DNA of 8,510 bases from Spirochaetales bacterium (GCA_015657395.1 JADLKI010000008.1:517032-525541); one strand, 5' to 3'. Counted from the first letter of the stretch, positions 1-8,287 are shown. The notes: a model not told the origin generated them from the letters alone. Made by a program: numbers and translations.

Positions 1-1330
1 TTATCGCCACATGTTCCTCCTGCCCGGGACGCATCGGCGGAATCTGTGCCAGGAGCGAATCGTAAATCGGCTTTGTCCTGAGCACGCCCGCCGTGAGGGC
101 CGCGACAATCGATACAAGGATGAAGGCCGGGAAGTGCACGAAGCTCCCTGCCATCTCGGTGATCAGTACGGCGCCCGTGATCGGCGCCCTCACGACCGCG
201 ACGAAAAGTCCGGCCATACCGAGCAGAATATAGTTCGGCAGATAGGGCGACTGATAGCCGAACTGCGTGAGCAGGCTGTATATGAGCCCGCCTGTCACCG
301 AGCCGATCGCCAGCATCGGCAGGAAGATGCCGCCGGGCGCTCCCGATGCGTAGGAAAACAGAGTGAAGACGAATTTCAGAATCAGCAGAACCGCGATCGC
401 AATAAAAGGCATGGATGACAGGTACGACGACGATACCAGATTGTTTCCGCCCCCGGCTATCTCCGGATACACAATACTGACGAGGGCGGCTACGAGAAAT
501 GCGGAGACAACGCGGAATTCCTCCCGCGGCAGAAGACGCCGATAGAGTTTTTGAAAGCCGAGCAGGCCTATATTGAAAAGGCTGCCGAGAACTCCCGTCA
601 GAACACCGATTCCCAGGATGACCGTGAAGTAATAATTCAGCGGCAGTGTCTCGCTTATTGCAAGATTGAAGACAGGGGCGGTCCCGAAGAAAATCCACAT
701 GACGACGTTTGCCGTGAATGAGGCGATCATGGTCACGGTGAGCATGACGGGCGAAAAGTTGCGGTGCAGTTCCTCGATGCAGAAGAGGACGCCGGCGAGC
801 GGGGCGTTGAACGCGGCGGAGATGCCGGCGGCCGCGCCTGCCGTCGCGAGATAGCGGCGATAGTCGGGGATATGGAAAAGCTCCTCGATGGCCGAGCCCG
901 CCAGCGCTCCGAGCTGAATCGAAGGGCCTTCCCTGCCGAGCGAAAGTCCTGCTCCCAGGGCGAGCGCTCCACCCGCGAATTTGGAGGGCAGCTCCTGCTT
1001 CCAGCTGAAATAGACGCGTCGCATCAGAAAAGCTTTTACCTGTGGGATGCCGGAGCCCCTGACGAGCGGCCAGCGCCGCACAAGGAGCGCAGTGACGATG
1101 GCCGCCGCGAGCGCGATGCCCAGCCACAGGATGACCGCAGACGCGCCGGGGGCCCTCCCCAGCAGTTTTCCCCTTAGGGCCTCTGTCCCGGCAATTGCGG
1201 ATCGGTACGCGACGACGAGAAGGCCCGAGACCATGCCCGTGAGCGCACTGAAGGCATAGATTCTGCCGTGGGCTTGAAGGCTGGCTGTTTTGGATTTAAA
1301 AGCCTCTGTCTGCTCTCTTCCGTGCTGCAT
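1..1330 (-). CDS. ClC-family chloride channel / H+/Cl- antiporter, 3' end outside window
   Basis: The minus strand is open from ATG at 1330-1328 to the left edge, giving 443 visible residues of an integral inner-membrane protein. All ClC signatures can be read: GSGIP at residues 92-96 (Ser93, selectivity filter), GREGPSIQLG from about 132 with the external gating Glu134, an IEEL stretch with Glu186/Glu187 matching the internal proton glutamate of E. coli ClcA, GGIFLP at 333-338, and Tyr423 in a KPIYDSLL stretch matching the central chloride-coordinating tyrosine. Keeping both glutamates suggests a proton-coupled chloride exchanger, not a passive channel; this is inferred from the family. The start is supported by GGGAG (complement of 1335-1339) four bases upstream. 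The final transmembrane helix is already complete at the edge and the frame stays open, so a short tail or a cytoplasmic domain may follow. It is transcribed divergently from oppA. Confidence 0.93.
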   Translation of the reverse strand, partial: MQHGREQTEAFKSKTASLQAHGRIYAFSALTGMVSGLLVVAYRSAIAGTEALRGKLLGRAPGASAVILWLGIALAAAIVTALLVRRWPLVRGSGIPQVKAFLMRRVYFSWKQELPSKFAGGALALGAGLSLGREGPSIQLGALAGSAIEELFHIPDYRRYLATAGAAAGISAAFNAPLAGVLFCIEELHRNFSPVMLTVTMIASFTANVVMWIFFGTAPVFNLAISETLPLNYYFTVILGIGVLTGVLGSLFNIGLLGFQKLYRRLLPREEFRVVSAFLVAALVSIVYPEIAGGGNNLVSSSYLSSMPFIAIAVLLILKFVFTLFSYASGAPGGIFLPMLAIGSVTGGLIYSLLTQFGYQSPYLPNYILLGMAGLFVAVVRAPITGAVLITEMAGSFVHFPAFILVSIVAALTAGVLRTKPIYDSLLAQIPPMRPGQEEHVAI

Positions 1331-1367
1331 GCGGCTCCCGATGTATATGGATTCTCTTAAATAAATC

Positions 1368-1396
1368 TTGCATTACGCAAAAAGAAAGTATATAGT
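1368..1396 (+). promoter_or_regulatory. Candidate sigma70-type promoter for oppA
   Basis: TTGCAT (1368-1373), a 17-bp spacer and TATAGT (1391-1396) form a plausible promoter. Transcription would start near 1403, giving a short leader of about 23 bases that ends in a strong ribosome binding site, AAGGAGG at 1414-1420, five bases before the ATG. The -35 lies inside an inverted repeat, TTGC-N5-GCAA (1368-1380), which could be a regulator site but is short enough to be chance. Confidence 0.5.
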
Positions 1397-1415
1397 CTAT
1401 TGAGTACTATTTTAA
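1387..1415 (-). promoter_or_regulatory. Candidate sigma70-type promoter for the ClC gene
   Basis: Read on the minus strand there is TTAAAA (complement of 1410-1415), a 17-bp spacer and TATACT (complement of 1387-1392), 9 of 12 bases matching the consensus. Transcription would start near 1380, leaving a leader of about 50 bases before the ATG at 1330. Its -10 overlaps the -10 of the oppA promoter. Predicted by eye only. Confidence 0.4.
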
Positions 1416-1425
1416 GGAGGTACGA

Positions 1426-2973
1426 ATGAGAAAGAGTTTATTCGTTCTAGTAGCGTTCCTCGCGATTGCTGGTTCAGCCTTTTCGCAAGATTTCGTTGTT
1501 TCGAACGGCGGAGAACCATCGACGCTTGATCCGGCGCTTATGCAGGACACGGTATCAAATACGTTCTATCTTGCACTGTTCGAGGGCCTTGTCCAGTACG
1601 ACCCGAGGACCAGCAAGGGAATCCCCGCCATGGCCCAGAGCTGGGAAACCAGCGCGGACGGCCTTACGGTCACCTTCCACCTGCGCGATGCGAAGTGGTC
1701 GGATGGCACGCCTGTCACGGCACAGGATTTTGTATACGGCTGGCTGCGCACCCTCAAGCCCGAAACCGCGTCAGCGTATGCGTACATGATCGGCATGGTG
1801 GTCAAGGGAGCCGATGCCTACAACGCCGGCAAGGGCAAGGCTGAAGACGTCGGCATCAAGGCTGTCGATTCCAAGACCTTCCAGGTTCAGCTCCTCGGTC
1901 CAGCGCCCTATTTTGTCGACATGACCGCGCACAGCGCGTTCGCGCCTGCTCCCAAATGGGCGATCGAGAAATACGGCGATCAGTGGACAAAGCCCAGCAA
2001 CATCGTCGTCAACGGTGCATATATTCTCAAAGAGTGGAAGGCCCAGGACTACATTCTCGTCACCAAGAACGACAAGTATTGGGACGCCAAGAATGTCAAG
2101 CTGAGAACCATCAAGTATCTCGCGAGCGACAACCTGTCCACGAACTACAAGATGTTCAAGGCCGGCGCAGTTGACTGGATGGCCAACGGCATCGATCTCA
2201 ACATGATCGACGAGATCCTGCTCCGCAAGGACTATCAGTCTTCCGCCCAGTTCGCGACCTATTATCTCAACCTCAACAACCAGCGCGCACCCTTCAACGA
2301 TGTCCGTGTCCGCAGGGCATTTGCCGCCGCGATCGACAAGAAGACCCTCGTCGAGAAGGTCCTGAAGGGCGGCCAGATTCCTACCGATGAGTTCTCTCCG
2401 CCAATGGCAGGCTATACACCGCAGCTCGGCCAGGGATATGATCCCGCGACTGCAAAGAAATTGCTCGCCGAAGCCGGCTATCCTGACGGAAAGGGCTTCC
2501 CGACCCTCACCTATGTGTACAACACCAGCACCGGCCACAAAGTGATTGCCGAGTATGTGCAGCAGCAGCTCAAGACCAACCTCAATGTGGACATCGTGCT
2601 CCAGAACATGGAGTTCAAGACCCTCATCGAGCTGAGAAACAAACACGACTTCACTATCGCGCGCGATGGCTGGGTCGGCGACTATCTCGACCCGAACACC
2701 ATGCTCGAGCTGTTCATCACTGACAGCGGCAACAACTCCGGCGATCACCGGAACCCCGCGTTCGACAAGCTCATGGAAGATGCCCGCATGGCCAAGGGCG
2801 ATGCGCGCATGAAGATGCTCGAACAGGCCGAGAAGATCCTTCTCAAGGACGATCAGGCGATCATTCCTCTCTACCACTATGTCAACCAGGATATGATCGA
2901 TACCTCCAAGTGGGGTGGCTGGTTTGCGAACCCGATCGGATATCATCCGCCTAAGTTCATCTATAAGAAGTAA
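1426..2973 (+). CDS. oppA: Oligopeptide ABC transporter, periplasmic substrate-binding protein
   Basis: A 515-residue solute-binding protein of family 5 (SBP_bac_5), close in length to E. coli OppA. It captures peptides in the periplasm and hands them to OppBC. The N-terminus is a signal peptide: MRKS, a hydrophobic core, and a likely cut after AFS before QDF. There is no lipobox cysteine, so it should be soluble and not lipid-anchored. OppA-like stretches include SNGGEPSTLDP near residue 27, LFEGLVQYDP, AKWSDGTPVTAQDFVYGW, the NGAYILKEW motif, and LNNQRAPFNDVRVRRAF. Asp419 in the GWVGDYLDPN stretch aligns with the OppA aspartate that binds the peptide alpha-amino group, which favours peptide as substrate over nickel or sugars; the exact specificity is not visible. 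It heads the opp cluster, has its own promoter, and is followed by a strong terminator, which suits the excess of binding protein usual in such systems. Confidence 0.95.
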   Translation: MRKSLFVLVAFLAIAGSAFSQDFVVSNGGEPSTLDPALMQDTVSNTFYLALFEGLVQYDPRTSKGIPAMAQSWETSADGLTVTFHLRDAKWSDGTPVTAQDFVYGWLRTLKPETASAYAYMIGMVVKGADAYNAGKGKAEDVGIKAVDSKTFQVQLLGPAPYFVDMTAHSAFAPAPKWAIEKYGDQWTKPSNIVVNGAYILKEWKAQDYILVTKNDKYWDAKNVKLRTIKYLASDNLSTNYKMFKAGAVDWMANGIDLNMIDEILLRKDYQSSAQFATYYLNLNNQRAPFNDVRVRRAFAAAIDKKTLVEKVLKGGQIPTDEFSPPMAGYTPQLGQGYDPATAKKLLAEAGYPDGKGFPTLTYVYNTSTGHKVIAEYVQQQLKTNLNVDIVLQNMEFKTLIELRNKHDFTIARDGWVGDYLDPNTMLELFITDSGNNSGDHRNPAFDKLMEDARMAKGDARMKMLEQAEKILLKDDQAIIPLYHYVNQDMIDTSKWGGWFANPIGYHPPKFIYKK

Positions 2974-3031
2974 AACTGAGAAGTGAAACTTTCAGTCTAG
3001 ACAGTTTTTCCCTGTAAAGGTATACTTTTCT

Positions 3032-3065
3032 AAACGGGGGGCGCTCCCGCGCCCCCCGTTTTTTT
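3032..3065 (+). terminator. Strong intrinsic terminator between oppA and oppB
   Basis: A perfect 12-bp stem (AACGGGGGGCGC at 3033-3044 pairing with 3049-3060), a four-base TCCC loop and a run of seven T (3059-3065) form a textbook Rho-independent terminator. One more A-T pair (3032 with 3061) extends the stem. It lies 59 bases past the oppA stop and should separate abundant oppA mRNA from a smaller read-through transcript or an independent one. Confidence 0.92.
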
Positions 3066-3099
3066 CGCGCCCTCGGCTGAGGCATAAGTATGCTTATTT

Positions 3100-3129
3100 T
3101 TGTCAGTGTTTTGCTCAACAGTGTCTATT
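3100..3129 (+). promoter_or_regulatory. Possible promoter for oppBCDF
   Basis: TTGTCA (3100-3105, 5 of 6 matches), an 18-bp spacer and TCTATT (3124-3129, 4 of 6 matches) lie between the oppA terminator and oppB. If real, it would give the permease and ATPase genes their own transcript with a leader of about 30 bases. The -10 is weak, and terminator read-through is an equal alternative. Confidence 0.33.
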
Positions 3130-3153
3130 GCTGAGGAGTCTTGTACCAATTGC

Positions 3154-3158
3154 GGAGG
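3154..3158 (+). promoter_or_regulatory. Ribosome binding site that sets the oppB start
   Basis: GGAGG lies five bases before the ATG at 3164. This decides for ATG 3164 over the in-frame TTG at 3128, which has no such site and would add 12 residues before the MSRYIIRR start typical of OppB. Confidence 0.8.
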
Positions 3159-3163
3159 ACCTG

Positions 3164-4093
3164 ATGTCAAGGTACATCATCCGTCGGTTTCTGAGCCTAA
3201 TACCTACAATTTTCATCATTATTACGCTCAGTTTCTTTCTGATCCGGTTTGCGCCCGGGGGACCGTTTTCAAGCGAAAAAAATGTTCCTGAACAGGTCCT
3301 CCAGAACCTGATGAGGAAATATCACATGGATGAGCCGATGTGGAGACAATACCTGCGCTATATGGGCGATGTTCTTCGCGGCGACCTGGGGCCTTCATTC
3401 CGCTACCGTGACAATACCGTCAACGAGCTGATCGGGCAGAGCCTGCCCAACTCCATGCTGCTTGGAACCATAGCGCTTCTGCTCGCATCCCTGGTGGGGA
3501 TTGGAGTGGGGATTATCTCTGCGCTCAAACAGAACCACTGGCAGGATTATACGGTCATGTCCATCGCCGTGGTGGGAATTTCCGTGCCGCTCTTCGTCAT
3601 AGGACCTGTGCTGCAGCTTGTGTTTGCGATGAAGCTGCACTGGCTTCCCCTCTCCGGATGGATAAACAGCAGAGATGGGTTCAGGACACTCATCATGCCG
3701 GCGCTGACACTCTCCTTTCCGTACTTTGCCTATATCGCCCGGCTTTCGCGGGCGAGCCTCCTCGAAATCCTTCGGTCCGACTATGTGCGCACGGCCCGGG
3801 CGAAAGGCCTGGCCGAGCCCACGGTCATCTGGAAACATGTGCTGAAAGGTGGTCTGTTGCCTGTGGTATCCTACCTCGGGCCTGCTTTTTCCGGCATTAT
3901 CACGGGATCGATCGTCATCGAGTCGGTATTTGCGATTCCCGGCGTTGGCAGGATTTTTGTCCAATCGGCGCTCAACAGGGACTACACCCTCATTATGGGT
4001 GAAGTCATCGTCTACTCGATGATCCTGGTTCTGATGAACTTCGTCGTCGACATCGTGTACGGGTTCCTCGATCCCCGCATCTCGTATAACTGA
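3164..4093 (+). CDS. oppB: Oligopeptide ABC transporter permease
   Basis: A 309-residue inner-membrane permease (BPD_transp_1 family; E. coli OppB has 306 residues). With OppC it forms the channel for peptides delivered by OppA. The N-terminus MSRYIIRRFLSLIPTIF leads into the first membrane helix (about residues 9-28), followed by the FAPGGPF stretch typical of the OppB/DppB type. Further hydrophobic segments lie at about 98-121 and 131-156, with others in the C-terminal third. The cytoplasmic EAA loop that docks on the ATPases is DYVRTARAKGL through LLP at about residues 206-233, and the stretch IESVFAIPGVGR follows it. OppC starts 13 bases after the stop, so the two are surely cotranscribed. 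The length is normal and no defect is seen. Confidence 0.95.
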   Translation: MSRYIIRRFLSLIPTIFIIITLSFFLIRFAPGGPFSSEKNVPEQVLQNLMRKYHMDEPMWRQYLRYMGDVLRGDLGPSFRYRDNTVNELIGQSLPNSMLLGTIALLLASLVGIGVGIISALKQNHWQDYTVMSIAVVGISVPLFVIGPVLQLVFAMKLHWLPLSGWINSRDGFRTLIMPALTLSFPYFAYIARLSRASLLEILRSDYVRTARAKGLAEPTVIWKHVLKGGLLPVVSYLGPAFSGIITGSIVIESVFAIPGVGRIFVQSALNRDYTLIMGEVIVYSMILVLMNFVVDIVYGFLDPRISYN

Positions 4094-4106
4094 GAAGGAG
4101 CCCGAT

Positions 4107-5183
4107 ATGTCAAGGAAAATCGAAAAGGCCGTCAACGAGTTCAATCAGCAGATGAAGCCTGTCTCTCTGTGGGCCGATGCGTGGAAGCGTCTGCGCCGGA
4201 ACAAGATGGCTCTCATCAGTCTTTGGGTCGTAGGGTTTTATGCACTTGTTGCGGTGACTGCACCGCTGTTTTCCTTTCTCGATTACCGTACACAGGTCAT
4301 CGAGCATGCCAACCTGCCGCCCTCGCTGAGGCCCGCCGGGGAGCTTGTGATCGAGAAACTCGAAGCCCGGCACGCGCTCATCAAAGAGAGGGTGGACGAG
4401 GGCATGGACTCTCTGAAACCTGAAATGGAGCGCATAGAGGCCGATATCCAGAAGGCCAAGGATGAACTCGACACCAATCCCGTCAACAAGAAAGTCTATA
4501 TCTTTGGGACCGACAGTCTGGGCCGCGACATGCTGTCGAAGACTATTTACGGCGCCCGCATCTCCATGATGGTTGGCCTTGTCGGAACGCTCACCGCGGT
4601 CTTTGTCGGCATACTCATCGGCGCAATATCGGGATATATCGGCGGCTGGCTCGACAATCTGCTCATGCGCTTCGTCGACATCATGTACGGCCTGCCATAT
4701 ATGCTCATTGTCATCATTTTGATGGCCATGTTCCGCAAAGAGGGACAGAGCTCGATCGTCATCCTCTTTGTTGGCATTGCGCTTGTCTCATGGCTCACCA
4801 TTGCGCGTGTGGTGCGCGGCCAGATCATAAGCCTGAAGAATTCCGAGTTTGTCGAGGCGGCGCGGTCCATGGGCGCGAGCACCGGACGCATCATTTTCAG
4901 GCATTTACTGCCGAATACCATAGGCGTCATCATTGTATTCACCTCTCTGTCTCTGCCCAGTTTTATCATGAACGAGTCATTCCTCTCGTTCCTTGGCATA
5001 GGTGTTTCCGCTCCTCTCTCTTCATGGGGATCCCTTGTGAGCGAGGGTGCAAATACAATGGAACTGTATCCGTGGCAGCTTTTGGCGCCGGCTATTGAGA
5101 TGACTGTATTCCTCTTCTTTATGAATTTCCTCGGCGACGGCCTGCGGGATGCTCTCGATCCGCAGAGCAAGAACCGGACTTGA
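4107..5183 (+). CDS. oppC: Oligopeptide ABC transporter permease with coiled-coil insertion
   Basis: A 358-residue inner-membrane permease, partner of OppB. AAGGAG at 4095-4100, six bases upstream, supports the ATG. The family pattern is clear: a cytoplasmic N-terminus with KRLRRNKMAL, a first membrane helix (about 37-57), the FGTDSLGRDML motif (133-143), and the EAA loop EAARSMGASTGRIIFRHLLPN (250-270). The end, FLGDGLRDALDP, is also typical. It is about 50 residues longer than E. coli OppC (about 302). The excess lies between helix 1 and the FGTD motif, at about residues 75-130, on the periplasmic side. It is highly charged, with hydrophobic residues at 96, 100, 103, 107, 110, 114, 117 and 121, a regular heptad pattern pointing to a helical coiled coil. 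This may contact OppA or the partner permease; that is inference. The ATPase gene starts 12 bases after the stop. Confidence 0.94.
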   Translation: MSRKIEKAVNEFNQQMKPVSLWADAWKRLRRNKMALISLWVVGFYALVAVTAPLFSFLDYRTQVIEHANLPPSLRPAGELVIEKLEARHALIKERVDEGMDSLKPEMERIEADIQKAKDELDTNPVNKKVYIFGTDSLGRDMLSKTIYGARISMMVGLVGTLTAVFVGILIGAISGYIGGWLDNLLMRFVDIMYGLPYMLIVIILMAMFRKEGQSSIVILFVGIALVSWLTIARVVRGQIISLKNSEFVEAARSMGASTGRIIFRHLLPNTIGVIIVFTSLSLPSFIMNESFLSFLGIGVSAPLSSWGSLVSEGANTMELYPWQLLAPAIEMTVFLFFMNFLGDGLRDALDPQSKNRT

Positions 5184-5195
5184 TAAGGAGCCAAA

Positions 5196-6179
<984 letters not shown>

Positions 6180-6187
<8 letters not shown>

Positions 6188-7184
6188 TCGCAACATGCTG
6201 CTGGACGTACGCGGCCTCAAGATGCACTTCCCCATCAGAACGGGCCTCTTTTCCAGAGCGAGAAACTTTATCTATGCGGTGGATGGCGTTGATTTTCAAG
6301 TTCGGAAGGGGGAGACGCTCGGCCTGGTCGGTGAGTCGGGGTGCGGAAAATCGACCGCCGCCCGCGCCATTGCCCAACTCTATAAGCCTACGGCCGGCGA
6401 GGTGTACCTCAATGGCATGGACCTCACCAAGGCGGGCAAACAGGAACTCCTCGCTGCCCGCAAAAACATGCAGATGGTGTTCCAGGACCCTTACGCATCC
6501 CTGAATCCAAGGATGACTGCTGGGGATATCATTGCCGAGCCGATCCGCATTTTCAAAAAAAATGGCCTGTTGGTGGCCTCCAAGGAAGAGATAACCGATC
6601 GCGTCGAGCAGCTCATGGAGAAGGTGGGGCTCTCCCGCTTCTTCAGAAACCGCTACCCGCACGAGTTCTCGGGCGGTCAGCGCCAGCGCATCGGTATTGC
6701 GCGCGCTTTGGCGCTCAATCCTGAACTCATTCTCTGCGATGAGCCCGTATCGGCGCTCGACGTTTCGATTCAGTCGCAGATTCTCAATCTGTTCAAGGAT
6801 CTGCAGGATGAGTTCGGGCTGACCTATCTCTTCATCGCGCACGACCTCTCCGTTATCAAGTACATTTCGACCAGAGTCGCGGTGATGTATCTGGGCCTGA
6901 TCGTGGAGGTCGCCGATGCCGGCGACCTCTATAAAAAGCCGCTGCATCCCTACACTGAGGCGCTCCTGTCTGCCGCACCGATTCCCGATCCCAAAATCGA
7001 GGCGGTGCGCCACCGCATCATCCTCACGGGCGATGTGCCGTCGCCGGACAAGCAGCGCCCGGGCTGCAATTTCTACGACCGCTGCCCGAAGCGGATGGAT
7101 GTCTGCAAAAAGGTGCGGCCGAAGCTTAAGGAAGCGGACCCGGGGCATCAGGTTTCGTGTTTTCTGTATCACAAGCCCGAGTGA
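6180..7184 (+). CDS. oppF: Oligopeptide ABC transporter ATPase
   Basis: A 334-residue cytoplasmic ATPase, equal in length to E. coli OppF as I recall it. With OppD it drives peptide import through OppBC. Seen in order: LLDVRGLKMHFPIRTGLF near the N-terminus, a start typical of OppF/DppF; Walker A GESGCGKS (51-58); Q loop MVFQDPYASLNPRM; signature FSGGQRQR (163-170); Walker B ending Asp187/Glu188; the SALD D-loop; and switch His221 in IAHDLSV. The C-terminal oligopeptide-transporter domain has Cys296, Cys302, Cys309 and Cys327. Similar four-cysteine sets in OppD/DppD/DppF proteins have been reported to hold a 4Fe-4S cluster; whether this one does is inference. The start overlaps the oppD end by 8 bases. 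All ATPase motifs are intact, so this gene does not share the oppD defect. It ends the opp cluster. Confidence 0.95.
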
Positions 7185-7217
7185 GCGCAGAGTCGGCCAC
7201 TGCCGCCTCATGCCCCC

Positions 7218-7246
7218 TTGACAAAAAAAGATAAATACCACATTGT
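7218..7246 (+). promoter_or_regulatory. Candidate promoter downstream of oppF
   Basis: A consensus -35 TTGACA (7218-7223), a 17-bp spacer and a poor -10 CATTGT (7241-7246, 3 of 6) begin 33 bases after the oppF stop. The -10 lies inside the palindrome at 7236-7250, the usual place for a repressor site. It could drive metQ with a leader of about 240 bases, or a short transcript ending at the hairpin at 7298-7327. The weak -10 keeps confidence low. Confidence 0.38.
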
Positions 7247-7250
7247 GGTA
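7236..7250. promoter_or_regulatory. Perfect palindrome, probable operator (copy 1)
   Basis: TACCACATTGTGGTA has 7-bp arms around a single central base. It covers the -10 of the candidate promoter starting at 7218. A related copy (12 of 15 bases identical) lies at 8411-8425 before the next gene boundary. This size, symmetry and placement suit a dimeric repressor. I do not recognise the motif as that of a named regulator. Confidence 0.6.
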
Positions 7251-7297
7251 GCAGAGATTGCCGAAATGAAAGCACAGTACGGTCACATATGTTTCAT

Positions 7298-7327
7298 GCG
7301 GAGCGGCTCAACGGAGCCGCTCTCCGC
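7298..7327 (+). terminator. GC-rich hairpin, possible terminator of the opp operon
   Basis: GCGGAGCGGCTC (7298-7309) pairs with 7314-7327 around an AACG loop, making 12 pairs with a two-base bulge at 7322-7323. It is followed by a pyrimidine-rich stretch, not a clean T run, so termination may be inefficient. It lies 113 bases past the oppF stop. It could instead be a stem in the metQ leader. Confidence 0.45.
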
Positions 7328-7484
7328 CCATCTTCTTCTAACTATTCTTTAACTTCCAACGTTCCAGAAAGAATCCGCATCCGTATCCTCAGGAGAAAAA
7401 ACTACGCTGCCCGGCGTGAGGTGTTCCTTCTGTAGCATTGTCTCCTTATAGATGCCTTGTGGCGTCTAATCATGTATTACTCTT

Positions 7485-7490
7485 CGGAGG
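7485..7490 (+). promoter_or_regulatory. Ribosome binding site that sets the metQ start
   Basis: CGGAGG lies five bases before the ATG at 7496. It decides for this start over in-frame codons from 7457 onwards, which would put polar residues ahead of a clear signal peptide. Confidence 0.8.
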
Positions 7491-7495
7491 TTTTT

Positions 7496-8287
7496 ATGAA
7501 GCGCAAGACTATCGCATTGTTTCTTGTCGGGCTTGCCGCCGCGGTCTCGGCAGTCTTCGCCGGTGCGCAGGTCACCCTCAAGGTGGGTGCTACATCTGTA
7601 CCCCACGCCGAGATACTCAACTTCATCGCTCCGGACCTGGCGGCCCAGGGGATAAAGCTCGAGGTGATCGAGTTCAGCGACTATGTGACGCCGAATATCG
7701 CCCTGGCCGAGAAGCAGCTCGATGCCAACTTCTTCCAGCATCTCCCCTATCTGCAGACTTTTGCCGCCGAGCGGAAGCTCTCCCTTGAAAGTGTGGCGGC
7801 CGTCCATGTCGAGCCGCTCGGGCTCTACTCAAAGAAATACAAGAAAGTCTCGGACTTCCCGGTTGGCTCGACGATAGCGATACCCAACGATCCCACGAAC
7901 GAGGGGAGGGCACTCATCCTTCTGCAGGCCAAAGGTCTCATTAAACTGAAACCGGACGCCGGGCTCGAGGCTACAGTCCGGGACATCGTCGACAACCCCA
8001 AGAAATTCGTCTTCAAGGAGATAGAGGCGCCTCAGCTCCCGCGCACGCTCGACGATGTGGCCGGGTCCGTCATCAACGGCAACTATGCTCTCCAGTCAGG
8101 CTTCAACCCCGTGCAGGATTCGCTCCTTCTCGAAGGCGGAGAGTCGCCCTACGCGAATATCCTCGTGGTCAGAAAAGGTGAGGCCAATGATCCGCGCATC
8201 CAGGCGCTCGCCAAGGCTCTCACTTCCGAGAAAGTGAGGGATTTTATCCTCAAGACCTACAAGGGCGGCGTGGTTCCCGCCTTCTGA
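7496..8287 (+). CDS. metQ: Methionine-type ABC transporter substrate-binding protein (NlpA/MetQ family)
   Basis: A 263-residue periplasmic binding protein of the NlpA/MetQ family (E. coli MetQ has about 271), which delivers methionine to MetNI. The N-terminus MKRKTIALFLVGLAAAV is a signal peptide, cut probably near VFA-GAQ. No lipobox cysteine is present, unlike the lipoprotein MetQ of E. coli, so the protein should be soluble or held by its uncleaved signal. Family stretches run in order: VGATSVPHAEIL, DANFFQHLPYL, IPNDPTNEGRALILLQ (NDPTN at residues 131-135), GLIKLK, EAPQLPR (177-183) and ESPYANILV. Methionine is the likely ligand, though NlpA-family relatives may bind other amino acids. 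No metN or metI is seen beside it; they may lie outside the window. The upstream palindrome and leader stems hint at control separate from the opp genes. Confidence 0.93.
   Translation: MKRKTIALFLVGLAAAVSAVFAGAQVTLKVGATSVPHAEILNFIAPDLAAQGIKLEVIEFSDYVTPNIALAEKQLDANFFQHLPYLQTFAAERKLSLESVAAVHVEPLGLYSKKYKKVSDFPVGSTIAIPNDPTNEGRALILLQAKGLIKLKPDAGLEATVRDIVDNPKKFVFKEIEAPQLPRTLDDVAGSVINGNYALQSGFNPVQDSLLLEGGESPYANILVVRKGEANDPRIQALAKALTSEKVRDFILKTYKGGVVPAF

Larger units (their letters stand above)
7185..7495. other. Intergenic region between oppF and metQ
   Basis: These 311 bases hold no convincing gene. Present are the candidate promoter (7218-7246), the palindrome (7236-7250), a GC-rich hairpin (7298-7327) and possible metQ leader stems: AGGAGA 7391-7396 with TCTCCT 7441-7446 enclosing CTAC 7402-7405 with GTAG 7432-7435, and GATGCC 7451-7456 with GGCGTC 7461-7466 around a TTGT loop. 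No match to the SAM or T-box consensus was recognised. A weak -10-like TATAGA at 7447-7452 has no good -35. Confidence 0.6.

Noticed and set aside
764..1177. Plus-strand open frames in the first 1.3 kb
   Set aside because: They are antisense to the ClC gene, whose motifs are unambiguous.
1392..1410. Inverted repeat ATAGT-N9-ACTAT in the oppA promoter region
   Set aside because: The arms are only five bases in an A+T-rich stretch, expected by chance.
1771..2946. Long open frame (391 codons) on the minus strand opposite oppA
   Set aside because: It lies wholly antisense to oppA, has no recognisable domain and reflects codon bias of the G+C-rich gene.
7266..7352. 28-codon open frame before metQ, as a possible leader peptide
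   Set aside because: It has no good ribosome binding site and no run of methionine codons, and it overlaps the GC-rich hairpin.
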